From: Phoronis australis
Lineage: Eukaryota; Phoronida; Phoronidae
Direction: 5' to 3'
DNA length: 30,556 nt
NCBI GenBank assembly: GCA_002633005.1
Contig: NMRA01000069.1
Span: forward strand, 1 to 30,556
Shown: positions 1 through 9,347 of the stretch, one piece after another
How positions within the stretch are numbered: the first letter of the stretch is position 1
Layout: each line of letters opens with the position of its first letter
The notes under the pieces: model-generated
Told to the model about the DNA's origin: nothing
Databases searched by the model: none
Seen by the model: only the letters and a program-made list of their open reading frames with translations
Translations under genes and position numbers: made by a program

Positions 1-220
1 CTTAAGTTTTCTGAAAAACTTAAGTTTTCTGAAAAACTTAACATTGTGCAGAAAAACTTAAGTTTTTGGCGAAAAACTTAAGTTTTAAAAACTTAAGTTT
101 TTTTTTAAAAACTTAAGTTTTTCGGAAGAACTTAAGTTTTTCCTCTAAAACTCAAGTTATTTTCCAAAAACTTAAGTTTTTTCGCCAAAAACTTAAGTTT
201 TCAGCAAAAAACTTAAGTTC
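1..220. repeat. Palindromic CTTAAG array, period about 20 bp
   Basis: CTTAAG or a one-base variant begins at 1, 19, 37, 57, 77, 92, 112, 131, 151, 171, 192 and 212. Most copies sit inside the perfect 14-bp palindrome AAAACTTAAGTTTT. The spacing is 15-21 bp, usually 20. The short spacers differ between units (CTG, GGCG, CGG, CCTC, CGCC, CAGC). The spacer at 57-82 (GGCG) and the one at 171-197 (CGCC) are reverse complements, so the array is itself partly mirror-inverted and could fold on itself. It starts at the window edge, so its full length is unknown. There is no coding potential. Confidence 0.95.
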
Positions 221-238
221 ATTTTTGTAAGGGTATTG

Positions 239-1647
239 AATTTTGATACTTCAGCAATTTTAAACTCCGATTACAGGTTCATGGGTCTGTCAAGAATACT
301 TCTAGTCTAAGATTGAGGGAACCGTTTCTCAGACTTTTAATTTTTCTTGTAATAGAAGATATGAAGACTTGGGTCGTTTAAAAATGATGATTAATCTTTC
401 TGTTGTTTAAGAGTAATTACAAATCTTAAGGCATCATCAAAAATGCAATTTTCACAAAAATGGCAATCATTTGAATTCATAACAATTTGCAACATTTCAA
501 GGCATGAGTTAAGACTATTCAGTCACTGTGAACTCAGAAAATGTAATATATTTTCATGGGTTTACAATTGATACAAGTAGCAAAAGAGTTTCAAGATCTC
601 ATCTTGAAGGGACTTCATGAAGGTTAAGAATTACCTCACCATGCTCTTTTCCCCAAACATGTATTACCTGTTATTTCCACACATTCAGTTGTACCAAATG
701 TTGCAACCCCAATCCCCCTTGCCAATCCCCCGCTAAGGAACTGAATAAGAAAATTAACAAAATGACTTAAATACCTTTCTTTAAAAATAGCTGTTCCTTT
801 TCAAAGGCTTTGTTCGTTGCCTCCAATATTGAACGTATGCTTTGACAAAAGTTCTGCACTGGATGGGAAGATCTTGTTGGTTAGCTGCAATCAAATGCTA
901 AAAAACAATTCTTGTCCATTCAGGGACGGTGCAGAAGCGATGCATATCTCCTCTGCACGGTACAAGCCCTCAAACCTAAAAACCAAAGGTTATGTGAAAA
1001 CAGACGTGATAGATTTCCACTTCAACGTGTAATAGATTTCCAGAAGACATATGATAGGGAGTAAACAAATAGTCTAATGCAATGGATATTTTTCATATAC
1101 AACGCTTTGCCAGTGGCCTTGGATTGTAATCTTAACTCATTAACCTGTATCGAGTTGACAGCATCAACAATCAGCATTGATTGATGTAACTGTCACTGAT
1201 AAACTGTTAGAAATCATTCCAAACAATAATAATGATTTGATGTACGAAAAGATCCCGATTGCTACGTCAAGTATCGTATCACATGTCACAACAAACAAAG
1301 ATTAACCAGACTCTGGCTGGCGACTGACTGTATCACATGTCACAACAAATTTAACCCGACTCGCGACTGCCGCGAAGTCGACATCGGCGAGTACCTCAGT
1401 AAACAGGCATCGGTAGAATAACCATGCAATCATCGTTAAAATAATCACAAACCTTACCTTTGTATAAGGTCGCGCTTACTTCCTCTCATAGAAGCACCCT
1501 TTTCTCGCAAAATCAGATTCAGTTGGCACGGCTGCAAGACAATATTCTCCATGTATTTGAAGGGCTCGCGAAATCGAGGCTGTTAATCTATCACCACTAG
1601 TACACGCCCGCCCTCTAGTTATTGTAGATTTTCCGAATAGCCCCATT
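239..1647 (+). repeat. Repeat R1, copy a (1.4 kb, dispersed direct repeat)
   Basis: Nearly the whole segment recurs at 12741-14074 in the same orientation with scattered substitutions and small indels. Similarity starts sharply at AATTTTGATAC and stops sharply after GAATAGCCCCATT, with unrelated flanks outside, as expected of a mobile or duplicated unit. I see no terminal inverted repeat, no clear target duplication and no long reading frame. On the minus strand a short frame (1648-1476) starts with ATGGGGCTATTC, but it is broken by stops in copy b. A donor-like ACAAAG/GTAAGG on the minus strand near 1465 is kept in both copies. The class of the element is unknown. Confidence 0.9.
1276..1370 (+). 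repeat. Internal tandem duplication private to R1 copy a
   Basis: GTATCACATGTCACAACAAA occurs at 1276 and again at 1330. Each is followed by a similar stretch ending in GCGACTG. R1 copy b has this block only once (around 13740-13800), so the duplication arose after the copies separated, or was lost from copy b. Confidence 0.8.
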
Positions 1648-2124
1648 TTAGATAATTTTGAAAGAAAACTCTTAACATTCATTAAGCTGTTTCGTGAAAA
1701 GTAGATTTAGGTGTTAGTCCTTAGTAGATGTTCCTAGTGGGAAGAGAATATTTGCCCCAAAATGTGGCTTCGAAATGTCCGACAAAGGCGCTTCCTGTAT
1801 GAAAAAAATATTGTGTACATAGGATTCAGTGAAATACAAGAACATTATTTTCATAAGGTTTTCTTGTGTTCCAAAGTCTGCATCATTACAAAAATCTAGC
1901 TTTTTACTTGAAATTGACTCTACATAGAAAAGTTCCTAGTGCAAGACGACGACGACACTTCTCCAATAACAATAAACAACTACAGAGCAAGAAAAGCAAT
2001 TAGAAAGAAGCGCTTCTTTTCGTGTTTAACAGCACAGTCTCTACAGTTTGATCCTTTCCCATATGTCGCACAAAGAAGAGGACAGTTTATGTGCATGTGT
2101 GTGTATTTGTGTCGATGTGACGTT
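1648..2124. other. No recognisable gene
   Basis: AT-rich sequence between R1 copy a and the zinc-finger relic. The one open frame (1939-2151, plus) has no domain I recognise and no splice context. Confidence 0.5.
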
Positions 2125-2364
2125 TCATTGATAGCCTGGATTTTTCATTGAATAAACACTCGCTACAACAACGATGGTGTGGTTGCACTCTATGTGTTCT
2201 TTCAGATGGCAATTTCTCGTATAAGTAAAAGTGCACTCTTTACACGGTATCCTTACGTTTGTTTTCACGTGGCCTGACAGTTTTGACTTCAAATCAAGCT
2301 CAAGACGGCATTCCAAACGCGTATGTTTGGTAAGGGTATGCGTGCGGCAGTACAGCTTTAATCC
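2125..2364 (-). pseudogene. C2H2 zinc-finger relic, downstream half
   Basis: Read on the minus strand, this encodes one intact C2H2 finger, seen as IPCKEC followed after 12 residues by H-x4-H (residues CHLKEHIECNH, about 2250-2173). Before it lies a worn finger whose last histidine is Asn. At the very start is the tail of another finger, LKLYCRTHT, where the first zinc-binding His is Tyr. LKLY is the second half of a finger whose first half lies at 3929-4080, across the inserted element. Such arrays usually bind DNA. This one has lost several ligands and is split, so I call it a pseudogene. It could instead be a fragment of a transposon-borne zinc-finger gene. The ATG at 2487 lies inside the inserted element and is not a credible start. 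Confidence 0.65.
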
Positions 2365-2379
2365 CTTCCACGTCACGAT

Positions 2380-2424
2380 AGGTGCCCTGATACGCCTTAA
2401 AATGTAACAATTTCGTAAAATGTA
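2380..2424 (+). repeat. Left inverted repeat of the 1.56-kb insertion
   Basis: It pairs with 3825-3869 on the opposite strand. In the outer 25 bases, 19 positions match by eye, and the similarity continues inward through repeats of TGTAAC and TTTCGTAAAATG. Confidence 0.65.
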
Positions 2425-2908
2425 GTAATTGTTATATGTTTCGTCATTCTTACCAATTACGTTGCCAAGCCTCTCCTCTTGTACCATTTTACGTCGAATG
2501 CTGATTCGAGAATTGTGCCATTGTTACATTTTACGAAGTCAACACCACATCACAAAGTAAAGGACCAAAACCACGAAGAAGTGGTATATGACAGGACCGT
2601 GGGTACTCCACTATTTTTGGACCAGGAGAGCCGACCGAAAATTTGGATACCTACCCATTTAGAGAGTGGGCTTAGACAAAATAGTGACCCATGAAGAGAG
2701 TAGTTTTTGTAAAAATTCACATTTTTGCACAGCTTTGTCGGTTCCAGAAATTCCGAAAATAACAACCTTTTAGATAGAATTTTGTCGCAAATGGCACCAT
2801 GTTGGCGAGTATTTCTGCTGTGAAAAGAACACCCTTTTGGGCAACACTTATCGTATATGTCTTCTAAATATTCATGTAGGAATTCTCTTCAGCAACAATT
2901 CGGCGAAC

Positions 2909-2979
2909 CATTATTACTATCGCTACCACTATCGCTACCACTATCATTATCATTACCATTATTATTGTTATTATTGTTC
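2909..2979 (+). repeat. Imperfect trinucleotide microsatellite
   Basis: Runs of ATT, ACT, ATC and TTG triplets with interruptions, including TATCGCTACCACTATCGC. It lies inside the insertion, and the open frame across it is only an effect of the repeat. Confidence 0.9.
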
Positions 2980-3824
2980 AATTTATTTAATGAGGACTAA
3001 GTGCAATATAAACAATGCATGCTTAGTAAAATGCTAATACATCATGGTCCTCAAAGATTTTAATTAAAATCAACTCCTACATGATTCAATGTTTTCACCG
3101 GGCTTCTCATAATGGACAGCGAGTGCTTTTTCAAAAGCAGGTTCCTAGATTCAATCAACTTTTTGATATCGAGGAAGTTGAGATTTGAAACCTTGTTTAG
3201 AAATATGCCAACTTCAAAAACTGATTATTAGTGAGCTGTCGGCAAGCAGAGTATTGTTTGTGATATAACTAGTAGGACTAGAACGTGATATTTTCCTATC
3301 CATTTGGCCTTCAACATTGAATTCTCCGTGAAAGTTTTGCTGGGGTCGTTTTTTCAAGAAGAAATACCATCAATACTAGCCAAAATACGATGTCACTGTT
3401 TTGGTTGTGCTTACTAAAATGCTGGATACATAAATGGTTTATGACCTACATGTATGAGCTTCAACAAGATTGCAAGAGCGCTTTAACAATAACAAACTTG
3501 TTACCTGATCCTGGAAACTCCTTTCGTGTAGAGTTGAAAATGTACAGGGTACATCTCTATTATACTAAGAACTTATTCATGTTAGAAACACAACGCAGAG
3601 CAAATAGGGGCACACTTATAAAGTCGGGCTGTCACATTTGACAGAATTTCATTCAAACAATCAAACAAAGAAGTCGTTAATTGCGTGAACCGTATTCCTA
3701 TGTGTGACAAATACCAGGAAAACTCATGAAATATGACGTCACTTTCGTAACATGTAACAACGGTACAATTCTCGCATGCGCAATCGACGTAAATTGTAAC
3801 AGTTACATATTTGTAACAGCTTGT

Positions 3825-3869
3825 TACATTTCACAAAAGTGTTACATTTTAGGGCGTATAAGTGCCCTT
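3825..3869 (-). repeat. Right inverted repeat of the 1.56-kb insertion
   Basis: Partner of 2380-2424. It includes GGGCGTATAAGTGCCC, itself an imperfect palindrome with GGGC/GCCC arms. Further TGTAAC units follow inward as far as about 3790. Confidence 0.65.
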
Positions 3870-3928
3870 TACCGGCTACACAATAGTTTTGGTGTTCCAT
3901 TAATTGCATGCTGTAGTCCTCCTAATCC

Positions 3929-4080
3929 TGCTTGCTGTTAAAACCCTTCTCGCATTCCAGGCACTGGAGTGGGAACTTCCCATAATGCACCTGCCGTTTG
4001 TGGCTCCTCAGTGAGGTTTGATTGTTGAACGTGGCTTCACTGTGGAATTGAGTTTTTGTTGATTGCACATGTCCAGGCTT
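3929..4080 (-). pseudogene. C2H2 zinc-finger relic, upstream half
   Basis: On the minus strand one frame encodes a worn finger tail (TFNNQTSLRSHKRQVH) and then the first half of the next finger (CLECEKGFNSKQD), which runs into a stop at the insertion border. The first finger has lost its cysteines (Ser at the second position). The second has both cysteines and the Phe but no histidines. The missing half, L-x2-(H to Y)-x3-H, is at the other side of the insertion (2364). The joined spacing fits C-x2-C-x12-H-x3-H. The frame has no ATG and further upstream becomes unreadable. It is probably the same dead gene as 2125-2364. Confidence 0.65.
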
Positions 4081-6652
4081 TGAAATAGTAAACTATCAGT
4101 CTCTCCTTATCTGTGCTTGACAGTTGCCATGTCACTTCGCTGGTTAAATCACTTCTAATTTGAATGTGATTTCCAATTATCAGAAAATTCATAACGTCAA
4201 AACACTACAATCCACATGTATACCTCCATTATCTAAACATACAAATTCAGCGATTGAAAACGCAAAAGGGTGAATATAGTGAACTGCAGTCTATGGGCTG
4301 AATATTTGGCGATGGGAAAATATTTTAGAGTTAAGAGCATGACAGAGTTTTGTTTAGTCTCTTTGCCACATGAATTTTAGCTATTCAAGGCCTGCGGAGC
4401 TAACTAATGTGTTCATCTTGCACTGCGGAGCACAGATATCTGCGCAGGGCAGATTGCGCTTTTCCGGGTAGTGGCTTTTACGAATGCTTCAGACCCAATG
4501 GGATATCTTCCCTTTACTTGAAACTCATTTAATTAGTATTTGCAGTATACTACTTGGCATCAAACCAAAATTTCTTTTTCTGAAGTATTTCGCCACCAGT
4601 TGGTATTCTGTCGTTCGTTGTTGGTCGTCATCTGTCTAATAACTTCGACGAAATCCAGCGGTATCTTAGTTTTCCTTGACAAAATCTATTTTCGGTATTT
4701 TCGCAAGTTCGATCGTCAGGATATTCTAGTTTTGTAACAAATTTACTCAATCATTTTGATATTGCAAGTTCGTTGTTATGTTTATATTGTTTTCCGGTAA
4801 CCACTTAGCCCAGTCGCCATAGTCAACATTGCATTCAATCGTTCCTTAATGAATCCCACTTCCAACTTAGCAACAAATCTAAAATGGCGGAGTATCACTC
4901 GGCTGCATTTCGTGACAAGCGAGGATTTTTATGAAATTTTCGCCCACGGATTTCATTAGGATTACCTTGTAGGGGATGGTGGCTCTATTATAACATGTTC
5001 TAATAGTCTAACGCGGGTTAACAACGTGTGGTACTAGGTCAGCATTCAAACTGACACTTAAGTATGTGAAGGAGACTCAAAAAACATTCGTGGGCACGCG
5101 ATAACAGAGTTTCGGAATTGCTTCGCGAGCGTCCGTGAAAACTCGGATGTAGCGAATGTAGTTTGCCATGAACGTCACAATGTAAGGTACTTGAACTTAT
5201 GATTTTTGCGTTTCTTGACATTTATCCGTCAATTAAATGTGATGAAGTGAAAAACGTATTCGAAGATTTTTTCGGGGCCGATTTCGTAGAGTTCCATGCA
5301 CATTTCAGTAGAGAATTCCGAGGAAACCCATTTTTTTGTTTCCAACCTTTATGCTTTATTAGTAGTGATATTCGTCAACAGTGAGTGAGAACAGATAAAC
5401 CCAAGCACCTGTGGTCACTCCGCTTTTTGCAGTTTTTAAACTACCGGTAAACTCATGAACCAAAGCTTCCATGGACTCATAGGATGGCATGCCAGTCCCT
5501 ACATGACGTCATTAAGTCAAAATTAAGGATGAAAGATGGCAGACCGTTTGATTCGTTGGCGTTAAAGGGAGGTACAAACAGGCGAAACGCAACCGGTAAG
5601 GCTGTTTGCGGTTATCAAAACATGCCAAGAGAATCTGATTTGCTTAGTGCCAACACACTCAACGAGAATTTCCCTCCCCTTCTTTTGTTTGTATCCGCTT
5701 CTCCAAGTGGTGAAAAGCTTTCCTGTGGACTTTCAGCTCTGGTCAATAGCTGAATATCGGCTAGGTTTTAGTGTTGTTTAAAATAAAATTCTTTTCGTAT
5801 TTTATTCATACATGTTGAATTCGGTGTCGCTGATCTCATCCTCTAATGCACGCGAAATGTGCAGCGTGTTATGTGATCACACTCTGCAAACCAATCCCGG
5901 ATATACATTAGGTAATTTCACGTGGTAATCGTGAAGCTGAGTAACACATTTTAATGAATCGTCGATTCAGAAGAAGGACCAAAAGAGCGGTGTAAAAACA
6001 CCAGTTGGATGCCGAAATTAATGAGTGAGATAAAAGTTGTCGGGTCAAGCAAGTCGAGAGAACGGTCACTTAACTTCCTAAAAGTTTCTAATGGCTACTC
6101 GACGAGTAAGTTACTGGCCCCAACTCACCATTGCAATCATGCACGATAGAACAACAGAGGTGTGAATTCAACCGTATGTCATAGTCTAGAGTTCTATTCT
6201 TGTTTTTCTCCAGAGGAATTTTATACAATCACATACATAGGAGTATTTGGATAATTATTCTTTACCGTATTTACTTTTGTTAGTGCAGATTTCTTTTTCT
6301 TTCCTTGTGTTTATGCTTATATCCTTATTCGTCACCTTCTTTGTGTTGTTGTTCTTCTCTTCCTAAGGCACTGGTATCCAGTGACCGGTTGCATGAAACT
6401 GTCCCAAATAGGGACTCAACAAAGTTCCCTAAATCTGCTGGGGATTTGTAGGCTTGTGAAAACACTGACTGTCCGTTTTCATGGTAGTTCAATATCATTA
6501 CTAAATCAGTTTTGTCATTGATGCAGTACAAGTCGATACTGAAGTCTTCTTGAAATTCTCAATTTTATAGGAAATAAGTAGGGATCTTTTCATACAACGA
6601 AGTAAGTCTCAAATAATTTTTACTGAAATAGTTACATTATTAGAAAATTATA
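4081..6652. other. No gene that can be supported
   Basis: Only short open frames occur. Those at 5199-5384 and 5484-5753 (plus) have no domain or splice signals that I recognise. A good-context ATG at 4884 (AAAATGGCGGAG) opens just 16 codons. I see no transposon ends here. Confidence 0.45.
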
Positions 6653-6776
6653 GGCAGATCCAAGGAGGGGGGGGGGAAGGCGAAGTGAATTTAGTAATAT
6701 CAAATCTAAAAATTGTTGACTTGGACCGTCCTTTCTAAAAAAATCTCCTGATCCGACCTCTCTTGATGCACCCCTG
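6653..6776. mobile_element. Possible short hAT-like MITE
   Basis: The left end GGCAGATCCAAGGAGGGG and the reverse complement of the right end, CAGGGGTGCATCAAGAGAGG, are similar. Both resemble the CAGGGG...GGATCC type ends common in hAT MITEs of invertebrates. The length is about 124 bp and there is no coding. A run of nine G follows the left end. I do not see a clear 8-bp target duplication. Confidence 0.4.
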
Positions 6777-7419
6777 AACATGTCAGAAAAAAGAGATAAT
6801 AAAGATACATATAAAATGACAGAATGGCTATTTGGGACTGTTGGATGCAACCGGGCACAGCTAATGACATGAATCAGTGAGGACTAACGTCAAATACAGC
6901 TACGTGCAACTGCCAACAGGCCTCGAAGTTTCACAGCTCTCTGGTAGTTCTGCTCGTCACCTAATCGTGAATCCTACGTCAACATGAACCACTAACGGCC
7001 ACCGGAGTCGGACTTGAGCTATCTTAAGACAAAAATGTCTCAGCCTCCTTTCATGAAGTTTCTCAAGACCAAAATTTAGACCGAAATCCGACTATGATAA
7101 AACTATTATTACTGCGATCCGTTGAAGACCAAGTTTTGTTAATACTTTTCACAATCTAATGTCCCTAAAATGACAAATTCAAAATCGTTTGCCTGAGACC
7201 CTAGAACCGCAAAAAAGCGCAGACTTGGAGAGATAAAGCAGTCCAATTTACTTGCACTAGTGAAACATTTTACAGCCATTCCAGGATCTTTGCACTTAAA
7301 CGAAACTACAATGGTACACAAACTGTTTAGCACTCTAAGACCAAGGTTATTCTTGAAACCGCCTCGGGACTTTTTTAAGCGACTGAGTGCATGTTACGCC
7401 CACTCAATGGGCCTCAATA
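6777..7419. other. No recognisable feature
   Basis: Unique-looking sequence with only short frames (for example 7260-7472 plus). It ends in ATA just before the R2 terminus. Confidence 0.5.
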
Positions 7420-7610
7420 CAGCACACATCACGAATTTTTGTCCGCCCGGTCGGAAATTGGTCGACGACTAGCCGTCGACCGGTCGGCAAATTAGCCGAC
7501 CGGTCGGCTAATTTTTAGCCGCCCGCAGTGCGGACTCATAAGGCGACTCCCCAGCCGACCCTTCAGCCGACCGGCCATCAGCCGACCAGCTGGTCGGCTG
7601 CTATTTTTAG
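7420..7610 (+). repeat. R2 subterminal palindrome cluster
   Basis: GCCGAC and its complement GTCGGC recur many times. There is a perfect 14-bp palindrome GCCGACCGGTCGGC at 7495-7508, a perfect 22-bp palindrome at 7579-7600 centred on CAGCTG, and a stem GGTCGACG/CGTCGACC at about 7460-7481. Clusters like this near an element end are often transposase-binding sites. That role is inference here. Confidence 0.85.
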
Positions 7611-8295
7611 GCTAGAGTAGCAGTTGTGTAATAGGTTGTCAGGCTGATACCACTTTGCGTGTCGTCTTAGCACAGGGTCAAATAAATTAACCTAGTTTTA
7701 CTGTCTCGGTTACATGAGTTCACGTCGGTTGTGTAGTACCACTAATTCGAAGGTTGAAGTCAAGCGGTACTAGTAAATATTGGATTATGGAAAATGCAAC
7801 AAGTTTTGGATGAAAAACGTGAAAGTTTTCTTTACATTTGATCTTTAATTTGACTCGTGACGTTAACAAGATGTATTAGATTGGTTGCTTCCCGATCAAT
7901 ACAACGCTGTAGTCATTTTGTAAACGCAGCTATTTTAGCAGTCTTCGCCCTCAGTTGATTTCAAGTTGTTTGTGTAACGCCAAACTGCATCTTTTTGCGT
8001 TTTTCTCCTATCACGCGCCCATGATGATGGATTAGCGAGTGAGTTCTTACACCGCGAAAAGCTCTCACTCCAGGGATTTTATTTTCACAGTATTGACCCT
8101 TGCAGTACAGACACGAAATTCACGGTCCAGTATGCCCTAAACCCACGGTCTTCGATGGCTCTAACTTCCAAATCATATTATGGTTACGATTTCCACGAAC
8201 TAAGACGGTGACATCACCACTGTTGAGGCTACAGCAATTATAGCCTTGCGCATTCCGTTTTCAGTGTATCGGAGACGTTTGAATCTGGGCTAGCA

Positions 8296-8319
8296 GTTAC
8301 ATGTACATGTACATGTATA
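8296..8319 (+). repeat. Short ACATGT microsatellite, copy A only
   Basis: Four successive ACATGT-type units follow GCAGTT. R2 copy B has a single ACATG at the same place (about 28377), so the run expanded in one copy. Confidence 0.75.
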
Positions 8320-9053
8320 CACGTAGTCCCCTATCAGTTGGTCGTTCACGTTGTTCCAAAAATAAATATTTTCTGTCAACAACATATTGACAAATTATGC
8401 AAAATAAAATAAATGTGAACGGCAAGATGTGAATACGTGGTGTAGAGGTATTTGTCTCTACGCGGCATATTTGCGTGAACCTTTGGTAAAGCGATTGCTA
8501 TGGTAAAAATGATAGAAAATACATAAATGTGCGCTTTTGAGGAGCATGGTCTGGCCACCTCAGGTAGTAAGTGACGCTGAATGAAAAGTGGCAACTACAT
8601 GTTTGGCGCGAAAATAAAAAATCATGCTTGTATCGCCGCCCACCCCCCTCCTCGAATTTTGCACATTCTAATTAATGAGTCACCACTCGAGATTTGGTTC
8701 CGTTTCAGTCCTAAAATCGCAGAATAATTCTGTGCTCAGCTGTAAGAAAAAATACAATTTTTTGAAACGGTGCTCAGTCTTAATAAAGTGTCCAGCATGA
8801 GAGCGCTTTGATCAGAAATGCCAAGCACACGCAGAGTTGTAAGACAGAGACGTTGGCGTTTCCGTATGTCCACAAAAGTGCTTGGAGCAGTGTGTACAAA
8901 TTTGTTCATTTCGCTTTTCTACACTGACGACTGTGATCAACACGGTGTTTCAACTACACTTTTGAGTGCATTTTCAAAAATAAATGTTTGGTTGGTGAAT
9001 TCAGCGAGTCGGTGCCCACGGGCAGGAAAACGTATCTGCTTAAATAAAGAGTT

Positions 9054-9347
9054 GCGTTTTCAAAACATTCAGAGCATGAGCTCAAGGACTACCTGAGACA
9101 GAAAATAAAACCGATTACCAAACAGAAACTTGTCCAATGAATATATAGGTCTTGGAAAACTGTTACCCCGAAGAAATGTGCAAAATACGAACGTCATTTA
9201 CGGAAGGTTGTACCAGAAGTGATTCGTTGCAGTGGAGCCGCACGGGATAGTAAAAACACTGTGCTGTGCACTAGTTACCTGAATGGAAAGCTGAAGCGGA
9301 AAAATCCAGAACACACATTTTCTATTCAGGAATTCAAATCTCTGTAG
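9054..9347 (+). pseudogene. Transposase C-terminal relic in R2 copy A
   Basis: One frame runs from about 9054 to the stop at 9345-9347, broken only by a TGA at 9138-9140. Before the stop it reads HELKDYLRQKIKPITKQKLV. After it come SWKTVTPKKCAKYERHLRKV and VPEVIRCSGAA. The W-x2-V...KC-x2-Y-x3-L-x2-VVP-x-VI...GAA layout is what I know from the C-terminal end of DDE transposases of the Tc1/mariner type in invertebrates. The catalytic DDE core upstream is not readable. The same TGA is in copy B, so the frame was already interrupted in their common source. Confidence 0.5.

Larger units (their letters stand above)
2365..3922. mobile_element. Inserted DNA element with imperfect inverted ends
   Basis: The stretch interrupts a zinc-finger codon series exactly between its two halves and is flanked by TAATCC on both sides (2359-2364 and 3923-3928), a plausible target duplication. 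Near the ends are inverted repeats: 2380-2424 on plus matches 3869-3825 on minus, sharing ATACGCC and TAAAATGTAAC, then more TGTAAC/TTACATTTT pieces. The repeats start about 15 bp inside the left border and about 53 bp inside the right border, so either the borders are nested or the ends are worn. No transposase frame is visible inside, so it is a non-autonomous element. The family is not identified. Confidence 0.6.

Noticed and set aside
1-220. CRISPR-like array
   Set aside because: The repeats are short palindromes, the spacers are only a few bases and A/T-rich, and the context is eukaryotic.
1476-1682. Minus-strand ORF of 68 codons inside R1 copy a, with a donor-like site just after it
   Set aside because: In copy b the same frame has several stops, and the similarity between copies begins right at its second ATG. 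This is better explained as an element end than as a gene.
2125-2487. Minus-strand ORF of 120 codons taken as one gene
   Set aside because: Its first third lies in the inserted element (including the inverted repeat). Only the part after 2364 is zinc-finger sequence.
8376-8594. Minus-strand ORF in R2 (also 28376-28657) as an element gene
   Set aside because: The two copies disagree in frame and sequence over this part, with stops and indels, so there is no sign of a conserved protein.
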